This document shows positions 1-7,248 of a stretch of DNA of 13,929 nt, piece after piece (position 1 is the stretch's first letter; the number at the start of each line of letters is the position of its first letter). The stretch comes from an uncultured Rikenellaceae bacterium. GTDB lineage: Bacteria; Bacteroidota; Bacteroidia; Bacteroidales; Rikenellaceae. The stretch spans positions 1-13,929 of the forward strand of contig CAJGBR010000043.1 of NCBI GenBank assembly GCA_904501625.1, given 5' to 3'. The translations under genes and the position numbers were made by a program. The notes under the pieces were generated by a model, which worked only from the letters and a program-made list of their open reading frames with translations, did not search any database and was not told the origin of the DNA.

Positions 1-255
1 GGATTCACTAACCTGAAAAGAGTAGAGTATAAGGCAGTAAACCTTAGTGTGTTGGAAGAGATTGCAACAGATCACCAAATCACAGATATCAACGTAGATC
101 TGTTGGTTCAGGCAGGTGTTGCATCTAAAAACGACAGAGTAAAGATCCTGGGTAACGGAACTCTGACTAAGAAGATTAATGTTACGGCTCACGCATTCTC
201 GAAATCTGCCGTAGCAGCAATCGAAGCACTCGAAGGTAAGACTGAAAAACTCTAA
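1..255 (+). CDS. rplO: 50S ribosomal protein L15, C-terminal part
   Basis: The window opens inside this gene. The open frame from base 1 reads GFTNLKRVEYKAVNL, a typical central L15 stretch, and runs 84 residues to a TAA. The end (VTAHAFSKSAVAAIEALEG) matches the conserved L15 C-terminus, where the globular domain binds 23S rRNA during late large-subunit assembly. About 60 N-terminal residues, including the Gly/Arg-rich tail, lie upstream of the window. It is followed after 3 nt by secY, the usual order at the end of the spc-type block, so translational coupling is likely. Identity rests on family recognition plus position. Confidence 0.95.
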   Translation, partial: GFTNLKRVEYKAVNLSVLEEIATDHQITDINVDLLVQAGVASKNDRVKILGNGTLTKKINVTAHAFSKSAVAAIEALEGKTEKL

Positions 256-258
256 TCA

Positions 259-1584
259 ATGAAAAGACTGATTGAAACAATAAAAAACATTTTTAAGATT
301 GAGGAACTTCGTAAAAGAATTTTCTTTACGTTGGGTATCATTCTTATCTATCGTTTGGGCAGTTTCGTCGTAATACCGGGTATTAATCCGACAATGTTGG
401 ACACATTGACAGCACAATCGGATAATAACGGTTTGATGGGATTGTTGGATATGTTCTCGGGGGGAGCATTCAGTAATGCATCAATCTTTGCATTGGGTAT
501 TATGCCCTACATCTCAGCATCGATTGTGATCCAATTGCTGGCAATGGTAGTGCCGTATTTCCAAAAGTTGCAACGCGAAGGCGAAAGTGGTCGTCGTAAG
601 ATCAACCAATGGACTCGTTACCTGACCATCGTAGTGTTGATGCTTCAAGGTCCGGCATATCTCGCTAACTTGTACAGCACAATTCCTGCAGAAGGATTTG
701 TATTGGGCGTAGATAGTTTCTTGTTCCGTTTGGTAGCAATGGGTTCGATGATCGCAGGTACAATGTTCGTGATGTGGTTGGGTGAAAAAATCACTGACCG
801 CGGTATCGGTAACGGTATCTCATTGATCATTATGGTCGGTATCATCGCACGTCTGCCTTTCGCATTCATCGCTGAAATGAATACTCGTTTCACAGGTGCA
901 GCAGGTGGTCTTGTTATGTTGGTTGTAGAATTGGTAATCTTGTTCCTGGTCTTCGCAGGTGCAATTGCCCTTGTTCAAGGTCAACGTAAAGTGCCCGTTC
1001 AATATGCTAAACGTATCATTGGTAATAAACAATATGGTGGCGTTCGTCAGTATATCCCGTTGAAGGTTAATGCTGCAAACGTAATGCCTATCATCTTTGC
1101 TCAAGCATTGATGTTCATTCCGATGATCTTCAGCAGATTTGACTCAACACAAGGTATCGCAGCAGTATTCGGTGATTATCAAGGTTTTTGGTATAACTTT
1201 ACATTTGCATTGTTGGTAGTAGCATTTACATATTTCTATACCGCAATCACAATGAACCCGAATATGATGGCTGAAGATATGAAACGCAATGGAGGTTTCA
1301 TTCCGGGAGTTAAGCCAGGTAAACGTACAGCAGAATACATTGATACAATTATGACCCGCATTACACTTCCTGGATCAATTTTCTTGGCCATCGTGGCAAT
1401 TTTGCCTGCATTCGCGATGAAAATTGGTATCACTCAACAATTTGCACTCTTCTTTGGAGGTACATCATTGTTGATCCTCGTAGGTGTTGTGTTGGATACA
1501 TTGCAGCAAATCGAAAGTTATCTGTTGTTGCGTCACTATGACGGTCTGATGAAGACAGGTCGTATTCAAGGTCGTCGCGGATAA
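259..1584 (+). CDS. secY: protein translocase subunit SecY
   Basis: Core channel of the Sec translocon in the inner membrane, moving unfolded preproteins with SecE and SecA and inserting membrane proteins. The 441-residue product is of normal length and shows ten hydrophobic segments, roughly at residues 21-38, 76-98, 118-139, 153-172, 183-203, 216-238, 271-291, 310-333, 369-388 and 395-413. A glycine-rich plug-like stretch (LLDMFSGGAF) lies near 62-71. Family signatures are present: GIMPYISASIVIQLL at 80-94, the QREGESGRRK loop near 105-114, and LGEKITDRGIGNG near 174-186. The C-terminus is the basic tail TGRIQGRRG. The ATG is 3 nt after the rplO stop, so it is cotranscribed with ribosomal proteins. 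There are no oddities. Confidence 0.98.
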   Translation: MKRLIETIKNIFKIEELRKRIFFTLGIILIYRLGSFVVIPGINPTMLDTLTAQSDNNGLMGLLDMFSGGAFSNASIFALGIMPYISASIVIQLLAMVVPYFQKLQREGESGRRKINQWTRYLTIVVLMLQGPAYLANLYSTIPAEGFVLGVDSFLFRLVAMGSMIAGTMFVMWLGEKITDRGIGNGISLIIMVGIIARLPFAFIAEMNTRFTGAAGGLVMLVVELVILFLVFAGAIALVQGQRKVPVQYAKRIIGNKQYGGVRQYIPLKVNAANVMPIIFAQALMFIPMIFSRFDSTQGIAAVFGDYQGFWYNFTFALLVVAFTYFYTAITMNPNMMAEDMKRNGGFIPGVKPGKRTAEYIDTIMTRITLPGSIFLAIVAILPAFAMKIGITQQFALFFGGTSLLILVGVVLDTLQQIESYLLLRHYDGLMKTGRIQGRRG

Positions 1585-1614
1585 TGTGTCGCAGATGATT
1601 GAAACTGTAAGATA

Positions 1615-2394
1615 ATGATATATCTGAAAAACGAAGAGGAGATCGAACTGCTCCGTGAGAATAACCTGTTGGTGAGTAAAACACTCGCAGAGTTGGCAAA
1701 ATATGTCAAGGAGGGAGTAACAACTCTCGAACTCGATAAAATTGCAGAAGATTTTATTCGTTCGCACGGTGCAGTTCCAGGTTTCCTGGGTTATAACGGA
1801 TTCCCGAATTCGTTGTGTATCTCAGTCAATGAGAACGTAGTACACGGAATCCCCTCTTCATATAAACTTCGCAATGGTGATATCGTATCAATCGATTGCG
1901 GAACAATACTTAAAGGTTTCTACGGTGATAGTGCTTATACGTTTGCCGTAGGAGAGGTCGATCAGGAAAAACAACTTCTGATGCAGGTTACCAAAGAGGC
2001 CCTGCTCAAGGGAGTTGAACAGGCTCGAGTTGGAAATCGAACCGGAGATATTGGTTGGGCAGTTCAACGTCACGCAGAATCTTTCGGATTCGGAGTGGTC
2101 AGAGAATTGATAGGTCACGGTTTAGGTCGACATATGCACGAAGATCCTGAGGTCCCAAATTATGGAGCCAGGGGTCGAGGCCATCTGCTCAAGGCAGGTA
2201 TGGTAATATGTATCGAACCGATGATCAATGCCGGAACAAAATCCGTAGTGTTCGAACGTGATGGTTGGACCGTTAGAACAAAGGATCGTAAACCATCAGC
2301 TCACTATGAGTTTGCTGTTGCCATCACAAACAATGGCCCAGATGTATTGACAGATTTTAGCATTATTGAACAGGCAATTGCCGAAAACAACTGA
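1615..2394 (+). CDS. map: type I methionine aminopeptidase
   Basis: Removes the initiator methionine from nascent proteins when the second residue is small. The 259-aa length suits the short bacterial type I form. All metal ligands of the pita-bread fold can be placed: D94 (SIDCG), D105 (YGDSA), H168 (GHGLGRHMHEDP), E201 (CIEPM) and E232 (HYEFAV). H77 (VVHGIP) is the catalytic histidine. The spacing matches E. coli D97/D108/H171/E204/E235 with a constant shift of three. There is no N-terminal zinc-finger extension. It lies 30 nt after secY and 7 nt before infA, directly inside the translation operon; adk, which often separates secY and map in other phyla, is absent here. Confidence 0.97.
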   Translation: MIYLKNEEEIELLRENNLLVSKTLAELAKYVKEGVTTLELDKIAEDFIRSHGAVPGFLGYNGFPNSLCISVNENVVHGIPSSYKLRNGDIVSIDCGTILKGFYGDSAYTFAVGEVDQEKQLLMQVTKEALLKGVEQARVGNRTGDIGWAVQRHAESFGFGVVRELIGHGLGRHMHEDPEVPNYGARGRGHLLKAGMVICIEPMINAGTKSVVFERDGWTVRTKDRKPSAHYEFAVAITNNGPDVLTDFSIIEQAIAENN

Positions 2395-2401
2395 TAAACG
2401 T

Positions 2402-2620
2402 ATGCCTAAACAAGCAGCAATAGAAAAAGACGGAACTATTATCGAATCACTGTCGAATGCAATGTTCCGTGTGGAATTGGATAACGGCCATATAATTACG
2501 GCTCATATCTCGGGAAAAATGAGAATGCATTATATCAAAATTTTGCCGGGAGATAAAGTTAAAGTGGAGATGTCTCCGTATGACTTGACCAAAGGCCGGA
2601 TCTCTTTCCGATATAAGTAA
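2402..2620 (+). CDS. infA: translation initiation factor IF-1
   Basis: Small OB-fold factor that occupies the 30S A site during initiation and assists IF-2 and IF-3. Starting at the ATG that reads MPKQAAIEKDG gives 72 residues, the canonical IF-1 length, ending in the conserved KGRISFRYK. An in-frame ATG at 2366 would add 12 residues, but it lies inside the end of map and those residues have no place in the family, so it was rejected. The RNA-binding OB core (FRVELDNGHIITAHISGKMR) occupies about 21-40. The gene starts 7 nt after the map stop, without a recognisable Shine-Dalgarno sequence. Confidence 0.97.
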   Translation: MPKQAAIEKDGTIIESLSNAMFRVELDNGHIITAHISGKMRMHYIKILPGDKVKVEMSPYDLTKGRISFRYK

Positions 2621-2647
2621 TTACGATACACTAAAATACACAGAGAG

Positions 2648-2764
2648 ATGAAAGTAAGAGCATCAATCAAAAAACGTAGTGAAGATTGCAAGATCGTTAA
2701 ACGTAAAGGTCGCCTTTATGTGATCTGCAAAAAGAACCCTAAATTTAAAATGCGTCAGGGATAA
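2648..2764 (+). CDS. rpmJ: 50S ribosomal protein L36 (38 aa, zinc ribbon partly lost)
   Basis: Translation from the ATG at 2648 gives MKVRASIKKRS at the N-terminus and KFKMRQG at the C-terminus, 38 residues in all. This is the exact size and framework of L36, the smallest large-subunit protein, which sits on 23S rRNA near the peptidyl transferase side. The zinc-binding form has three Cys and one His at positions 11, 14, 27 and 33. Here position 11 is Ser and 33 is Phe, while C14 and C27 remain, so four-ligand zinc binding is not possible. Bacteroidota L36 is, as I recall, generally zinc-free. It lies 27 nt after infA and is followed by the 181-nt leader of the next ribosomal block. Confidence 0.96.
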   Translation: MKVRASIKKRSEDCKIVKRKGRLYVICKKNPKFKMRQG

Positions 2765-2945
2765 CCTCTTTTTTGGAGTTTAGAGGGGTCGCGGCTGACT
2801 GATTCGCCATCGGAGCGGTTATGAAAAATTGGTAACGACTCGTAATTCAACAGTGAATGCCAATGTTTTGTGGTTGTTTCGTTGGTGGACTACCCGAAGA
2901 AATCCAAAAGAATCTCTGCAAGTATTAACAATTTAAACAAAAGTT
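2765..2945 (+). promoter_or_regulatory. candidate structured leader of the rpsM-rpsK-rpsD-rpoA-rplQ block
   Basis: This is the longest gene-free stretch in the window. Visible pairing options: CCTCT 2765-2769 with AGAGG 2782-2786; GGGTCG 2786-2791 with CGACTC 2836-2841 (one G.U); ATTGG 2828-2832 with CCAAT 2860-2864, enclosing ATTCA 2845-2849 with TGAAT 2854-2858 around an ACAG loop; and TTCG 2878-2881 plus GGT 2884-2886 with ACC 2892-2894 plus CGAA 2895-2898. Several of these interleave, as in a pseudoknot. I found no exact TAnnTTTG promoter in it. In E. coli the block starting with rpsM has a pseudoknotted leader bound by S4, so an S4-responsive leader is a reasonable inference. The pairings were read by eye and not energy-checked. 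Confidence 0.45.
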
Positions 2946-3326
2946 ATGGCAAGAATTGTCGGTGTAGATTTACCGAAGAACAAACGAGGCGAAATCGGGC
3001 TCACTTATGTCTATGGCATTGGTCGTAGCTCGTCTCGCGCGATTCTGGATAAAGCCGGAATCGACTATGACACTAAAGTCAAAGATTGGACTGACGAACA
3101 AGTAACTGCAATCCGTAACATCATCGCTTCAGATGGTTATCGTGTTGAAGGTGAATTGCGTTCAACTGTTCAATTGAACATTAAACGATTGATGGATATC
3201 GGTTGTTACCGTGGTATCCGTCACCGTATCGGTCTCCCGGTACGTGGTCAAAGCACTAAAAATAATGCTCGTACACGTAAAGGACGTAAGAAGACCGTAG
3301 CTAACAAGAAAAAAGCAACTAAATAA
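2946..3326 (+). CDS. rpsM: 30S ribosomal protein S13
   Basis: Head protein of the small subunit; it contacts the P-site tRNA and forms bridges to the large subunit. The 126-residue product begins MARIVGVDLPKNKRGEIGLTY and carries YGIGRSSSRAIL (near 23-34), the helix-hairpin-helix region that binds 16S rRNA. The C-terminal half has the signature GIRHRIGLPVRGQSTKNNART, followed by the Lys-rich extension that reaches the decoding site. It is the first gene after the 181-nt leader and so opens the alpha-type block. The sequence just before its ATG is A/T-rich with no Shine-Dalgarno, as is usual in Bacteroidota. Confidence 0.98.
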   Translation: MARIVGVDLPKNKRGEIGLTYVYGIGRSSSRAILDKAGIDYDTKVKDWTDEQVTAIRNIIASDGYRVEGELRSTVQLNIKRLMDIGCYRGIRHRIGLPVRGQSTKNNARTRKGRKKTVANKKKATK

Positions 3327-3339
3327 CAATTAATCAGTT

Positions 3340-3729
3340 ATGGCAAAGAAAACCGGAACTGTAAAGAAGAAAGTTGTTAAAGTAGGTGCAATGGGCCAAG
3401 CTCATGTACACTCGTCTTTCAACAACGTGATAGTTTGTCTGACTAACGAAGCCGGCGAGGTTATCAGCTGGAGTTCTGCAGGCAAAATGGGCTTCCGCGG
3501 ATCAAAGAAAAATACTCCGTATGCAGCTCAAACAGCAGCACAAGATTGTGCCAAAGTGGCTTTCGACTTGGGGCTGCGTAAAGTGAAAGTTTACGTGAAA
3601 GGACCAGGTTCAGGTCGTGAATCAGCGATCAGAACAATCAACAACGCAGGTATCGAAGTGGTTGAAATCGTTGACGTAACACCACTGCCTCACAATGGTT
3701 GTCGTCCACCAGCTCGCCGTCGCGTGTAA
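3340..3729 (+). CDS. rpsK: 30S ribosomal protein S11
   Basis: Small-subunit platform protein next to the E site and the 3' end of 16S rRNA. The product has 129 residues with a Lys-rich N-terminal tail (MAKKTGTVKKKVVKVG). The conserved core includes AHVHSSFNNVIVCLTN, WSSAGKMGFRGSKKNTPYAA and VYVKGPGSGRESAIRT. The C-terminus DVTPLPHNGCRPPARRRV is diagnostic for S11. It starts 13 nt after rpsM. The next gene, rpsD, follows after a longer 65-nt gap. Confidence 0.98.
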   Translation: MAKKTGTVKKKVVKVGAMGQAHVHSSFNNVIVCLTNEAGEVISWSSAGKMGFRGSKKNTPYAAQTAAQDCAKVAFDLGLRKVKVYVKGPGSGRESAIRTINNAGIEVVEIVDVTPLPHNGCRPPARRRV

Positions 3730-3794
3730 TTTTGATTGCACAAAATTGTGAATGGTTAATTAATTAAAACGAACTTTTAAAAGTAAAGATTGAA

Positions 3795-4397
3795 ATGGGA
3801 AGATATATAGGACCCAAAACCAGAATCGCAAGAAAATTCGGCGAAGCTATTTTTGGAATTGACAGAGCGTTCGAAAAGAAAAATTATCCTCCAGGACAAC
3901 ACGGACGTAACCGCAAGAAAGTTTCAGAATACGGAACCCAGTTGAAAGAAAAACAAAAAGCTAAAGCAATTTACGGAGTTCAAGAAAAACAATTCCGCAA
4001 TACATTTGCTCGAGCTGAACGTATGGGTGGTATCGCAGGTGAAGACTTGTTGCGTTTGCTCGAAAGCCGCTTGGATAACGTAGTATACCGTCTCGGTATT
4101 GCTCCGACTCGTGCAGCTGCACGTCAATTGGTTTCTCACCGCCACATCACAGTAAACGGTGCAGTTACAAATATCCCGTCTTACCAAGTTAAGATCGGTG
4201 ATGTTGTCGGCGTACGTGAAAAATCAAAATCATTGGAGGTTATTACCGAATCTTTGGGAACAGGTGCAAGATCACGTTACTCGTGGCTCGAATGGGATGC
4301 CGCAGCTATGTGCGGAAAATTCTTGCAGCGTCCTGAACGTGCAGATATTCCAGAAAATATCCGCGAAAATCTTATCGTCGAATTGTACTCTAAGTAG
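3795..4397 (+). CDS. rpsD: 30S ribosomal protein S4 (zinc-free form)
   Basis: Primary 16S rRNA-binding protein that nucleates 30S assembly; in E. coli it is also the translational repressor of this block. The 200-aa product starts MGRYIGPKTRIARKFGE and contains NYPPGQHGR near 30-38. The S4 RNA-binding domain spans about 92-155 (ESRLDNVVYRLGIAPTRAAA, then SHRHITVNG). It ends LQRPERADIPENIRENLIVEL. The N-terminal cysteine cluster of zinc-binding S4 proteins is absent. The 65-nt upstream gap holds A/T-rich self-complementary bits (TTAATTAATTAA, TTTTAAAA) and a weak CACA-AAAT-TGTG hairpin, but no promoter motif I can support. Confidence 0.98.
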   Translation: MGRYIGPKTRIARKFGEAIFGIDRAFEKKNYPPGQHGRNRKKVSEYGTQLKEKQKAKAIYGVQEKQFRNTFARAERMGGIAGEDLLRLLESRLDNVVYRLGIAPTRAAARQLVSHRHITVNGAVTNIPSYQVKIGDVVGVREKSKSLEVITESLGTGARSRYSWLEWDAAAMCGKFLQRPERADIPENIRENLIVELYSK

Positions 4398-4423
4398 TAA
4401 CTAAAACAAACAGAGCATAAACT

Positions 4424-5416
4424 ATGGCAATATTAGCATTTCAAAAACCTGAAAAGGTTATTATGCTCGAATCCACTTCGACTGTTGGACGTTTTGAATT
4501 TCGTCCTCTGGAGCCGGGATTTGGCATGACAATCGGTAACGCAATACGTCGCGTACTGTTGTCGTCACTCGAAGGATATGCAATCACTACGGTGAAAGTT
4601 GCAGGCGTAGATCATCAGTTCGCTTCTATCCCAGGTGTGATGGAAGGAATGATTGAGATTATTCTTAATCTTAAAAAGATCCGTTTGATGCGCACCGTTG
4701 AGAATGTTGAAAGCGAAAAGGTGACAATAAATGTAGCTGGTCAAAGTGAACTCACTGCCGGTTTCATCTCAAACTTCCTTACCAACTTCAAGGTGCTTAA
4801 TCCCGATCTTGTGATCTGCCGCCTGGACAAGAGCGTCAAATTGCAGATGGAGTTGACCATCAATAAGGGACGTGGCTATGTGCCTGCTGACGAAAATCGT
4901 CCGGCTGATGCCGAATTTGGACTATTGCCAATCGACTCGATTCATACGCCCATTGTAAGAGTGAACTTCTCGCGTGAAGACTACCGCGTAGAACAAAAAA
5001 CAGACTACGAAAAGTTACTCCTTGAGATCGTAACTGACGGTTCGATTCACCCTAAAGAGGCTCTTAAAGAGGCTGCTAAGATCTTGATCCAACACTTTAT
5101 GTTGTTCTCTGATGAAAAGATTACACTTAATCTCGAAGAAAACAACGCAGTGGAAGAATTTGACGAGGATGTACTCCATATGCGTCAGCTGCTCAAGACT
5201 AAGTTGTCTGAACAAGATCTCTCTGTCCGTGCACTCAACTGCCTTAAGGCAGCCGAAGTTGAAACAATCGGAGACCTGGTTCGTTTCCATCGTAATGACT
5301 TGCTCAAGTTTAGAAACTTTGGTAAGAAGTCGTTGTCTGAACTCGATGAACTGTTGGAAAATCTGAATTTGCACTTCGGAATGGACGTTTCAATTTACAA
5401 ACTCGACAAGGACTAA
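4424..5416 (+). CDS. rpoA: DNA-directed RNA polymerase subunit alpha
   Basis: Alpha subunit; its dimer scaffolds beta and beta' assembly and its C-terminal domain contacts upstream DNA and activators. The 330-residue length is normal. The N-terminal assembly domain spans about 1-235, with the conserved FRPLEPGFGMTIGNAIRRVLL near 26-46. An acidic linker (EENNAVEEFDED, near 238-249) leads to the C-terminal domain from about 262. There, LSVRALNCLKA supplies R269, N272 and K275, equivalent to the UP-element contacts R265, N268 and K271 of E. coli. GKKSLSEL and GMDV complete the helix-hairpin-helix fold. It sits between rpsD and rplQ, as in most bacteria. Confidence 0.98.
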   Translation: MAILAFQKPEKVIMLESTSTVGRFEFRPLEPGFGMTIGNAIRRVLLSSLEGYAITTVKVAGVDHQFASIPGVMEGMIEIILNLKKIRLMRTVENVESEKVTINVAGQSELTAGFISNFLTNFKVLNPDLVICRLDKSVKLQMELTINKGRGYVPADENRPADAEFGLLPIDSIHTPIVRVNFSREDYRVEQKTDYEKLLLEIVTDGSIHPKEALKEAAKILIQHFMLFSDEKITLNLEENNAVEEFDEDVLHMRQLLKTKLSEQDLSVRALNCLKAAEVETIGDLVRFHRNDLLKFRNFGKKSLSELDELLENLNLHFGMDVSIYKLDKD

Positions 5417-5448
5417 TGTAAAGTCTTTGAAAATCAACTGAATGAACG

Positions 5449-5907
5449 ATGAGACACAATAGAAAATTCAATCACTTGGGACGCAAAAGCGAACACCGCA
5501 AAGCGTTGTTGGCTAACCTTTCTTGTTCGTTGATTATGCACAAACGCATCTTCACGACTGTAGCTAAGGCAAAAGCCTTGAAAATGTATGTTGAACCGGT
5601 TATCACCAAATCTAAGGAAGATACAACTCACTCACGCCGTATGGTGTTCAGTTATCTGAAGAGCAAAGAAGCTACAGCTGAATTGTTCCGAACAGTTGCT
5701 CCTTTGATTATGAATCGTCCGGGCGGTTACTGCCGTATCTTAAAGACTGGTTTCCGTTTGGGAGACGGTGCAGATATGTGTATGATCGAATTGGTAGACT
5801 TCAATTCAACTTACAATGCAGCTCCAGCTAAATCTGAAGCTAAGCCGAAAACTCGTCGTAGCCGTGCTAAAAAGGCTACAACTGAGGCTGCTCCTGCTGA
5901 AGAATAA
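5449..5907 (+). CDS. rplQ: 50S ribosomal protein L17 with Ala/Lys-rich tail
   Basis: Large-subunit protein near the exit-tunnel side. The core, residues 1 to about 123, starts MRHNRKFNHLGRKSEHRKAL and includes IFTTVAKAKAL and MNRPGGYCRILKTGFRLGDGA, all standard L17 signatures. Residues 124-152 form a low-complexity tail rich in Ala, Lys and Glu (ending TTEAAPAEE), an extension often seen in Bacteroidota L17 and probably disordered. It is the last gene of the plus-strand cluster: a terminator hairpin begins 26 nt after the stop, and clpX converges from the other strand. Confidence 0.97.
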   Translation: MRHNRKFNHLGRKSEHRKALLANLSCSLIMHKRIFTTVAKAKALKMYVEPVITKSKEDTTHSRRMVFSYLKSKEATAELFRTVAPLIMNRPGGYCRILKTGFRLGDGADMCMIELVDFNSTYNAAPAKSEAKPKTRRSRAKKATTEAAPAEE

Positions 5908-5930
5908 TAGTTGGAAGTTCATATCAAAAA

Positions 5931-5965
5931 CGAAAGCGGAAATCCTTTGGGGTTTCCGCTTTATT
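5931..5965. terminator. bidirectional intrinsic terminator between rplQ and clpX
   Basis: AAAGCGGAAA (5933-5942) pairs perfectly with TTTCCGCTTT (5953-5962). The stem extends through T5943.G5952, C5944-G5951 and C5945-G5950 to a four-base loop, giving 13 pairs. It lies 26 nt after the rplQ stop and 23 nt beyond the clpX stop on the other strand. The plus-strand copy ends in CTTTATT. The minus-strand copy is followed by CGTTTTTGA, a better U-tract. It therefore probably ends both convergent transcripts. Confidence 0.88.
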
Positions 5966-5984
5966 CGTCTATTAAATTAGATAA

Positions 5985-7238
5985 CTATTCTGATTTAAAT
6001 TTACTCTCTGAGGTGTGTTCAACCTTTTCTCGGGCATACTCTTCAGTTATTCTCAGTGTTTTACGTTTTGATGACGGCATTTCATACATTGCGTCCATCA
6101 TTATTGATTCACAAATTGAACGAAGACCTCTGGCTCCGAGTCTAAATTCAATTGACTTATCAACGATGTAATTCAAAGCATTCTCGTCGAATGTCAATTT
6201 TATGCCGTCCATTTCGAATAATCTCTTATATTGGCGGATAATTGAATTTTTAGGTTCGGTCAGAATGTTACGAAGTGCTTGATGATCAAGAGGTTGTAGA
6301 TATGTTAGAACTGGTAGACGGCCTACGAGTTCGGGGATTAGTCCAAATGATTTCAAATCTTGTGGAGTTACATATTGCAACAAATTGTTACGGTCGATAA
6401 CCGAGTTATCCTGACTCTGACCATATCCTATTGCTCTAGTATTCAGACGTTGAGCAATTTTTTTCTCGATTCCGTCAAATGCACCTCCACATATAAACAG
6501 AATATTGCGAGTATCTACCTGAATGAATTTTTGTTCTGGGTGTTTACGACCACCTTGAGGCGGTACGTTGACAACCGTTCCTTCAAGAATCTTCAGAAGT
6601 GCCTGTTGCACGCCTTCACCTGATACATCTCGTGTGATTGATGGATTGTCACTTTTGCGTGCAATTTTATCAATTTCGTCTATGAATACGATTCCACACT
6701 TGGCAGCTTCGACATTGTAGTCTGCAACCTGAAGCAGTCGAGATAAAATACTTTCAACATCCTCTCCGACATAACCTGCCTCGGTAAGAACTGTTGCGTC
6801 AACAATAGTGAATGGAACATTCAGTCTTTTGGCTATTGTTTGGGCTAACAGTGTTTTGCCGGTGCCTGTTTGTCCAACTAAAATGATGTTTGACTTGTCG
6901 AGTTCGATGTCGTCGTTCTGCTTGTCTTGTTGGTGGAGTAGCCTTTTGTAGTGGTTATAAACAGCCACCGAGATATATCTCTTTGCGTCGTCCTGACCAA
7001 TGATATATTGGTCGAGATAATCTTTGATTTCGCTAGGTTTAATCAAATTTCCCTTCGTCAGATTTGATGTCGGTTGATTATTCGGACTCAACTCTTCTGT
7101 TAGGATATTATGTCCGTGTTCAAGACATTGGTCGCAGATAAACGACCCATCAATGCCTGAAAATAGTAACGAAACCTTAGATCGTGGAAGTCCGCAAAAA
7201 GAACAATGGTCTTCGTTTTTATGTCCTTTATTGCTCAT
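5985..7238 (-). CDS. clpX: ATP-dependent Clp protease ATP-binding subunit ClpX
   Basis: AAA+ unfoldase that recognises tagged or misfolded proteins and feeds them to ClpP. The 417-residue product begins with a zinc-binding domain (C12, C15, C35, C38). The AAA+ module follows: Walker A GQTGTGKT at 122-129, pore loop GYVG at 155-158, Walker B IVFIDEID at 183-190, arginine finger R307 in ELVGRLP, and sensor-2 R370 in GARGLR. The ClpP-docking loop, IGF in E. coli, reads IGY at 270-272. The ATG lies 10 nt after the clpP stop, so the two are almost certainly cotranscribed. The gene ends at the shared bidirectional hairpin. Confidence 0.98.
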   Translation of the reverse strand: MSNKGHKNEDHCSFCGLPRSKVSLLFSGIDGSFICDQCLEHGHNILTEELSPNNQPTSNLTKGNLIKPSEIKDYLDQYIIGQDDAKRYISVAVYNHYKRLLHQQDKQNDDIELDKSNIILVGQTGTGKTLLAQTIAKRLNVPFTIVDATVLTEAGYVGEDVESILSRLLQVADYNVEAAKCGIVFIDEIDKIARKSDNPSITRDVSGEGVQQALLKILEGTVVNVPPQGGRKHPEQKFIQVDTRNILFICGGAFDGIEKKIAQRLNTRAIGYGQSQDNSVIDRNNLLQYVTPQDLKSFGLIPELVGRLPVLTYLQPLDHQALRNILTEPKNSIIRQYKRLFEMDGIKLTFDENALNYIVDKSIEFRLGARGLRSICESIMMDAMYEMPSSKRKTLRITEEYAREKVEHTSESKFKSE

Positions 7239-7248
7239 TATAAGTTGA

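Noticed and set aside
1465..1767. A 100-codon minus-strand open frame across the secY-map junction
   Set aside because: It is antisense to two well-supported genes, rich in Cys, Gln and Thr, and has no recognisable domain.
2366..2401. Upstream ATG for infA inside the end of map
   Set aside because: The downstream ATG gives the canonical 72-residue IF-1; the extra 12 residues read from map codons in another frame.
3730..3794. Possible promoter or leader in the rpsK-rpsD gap
   Set aside because: It has only A/T-rich palindromes and a four-pair hairpin, with no TAnnTTTG box. It does not differ from ordinary A/T-rich spacer sequence.
5911..6171. An 86-codon plus-strand open frame after rplQ
   Set aside because: It reads through the bidirectional terminator and then antisense to clpX, and has no family resemblance.
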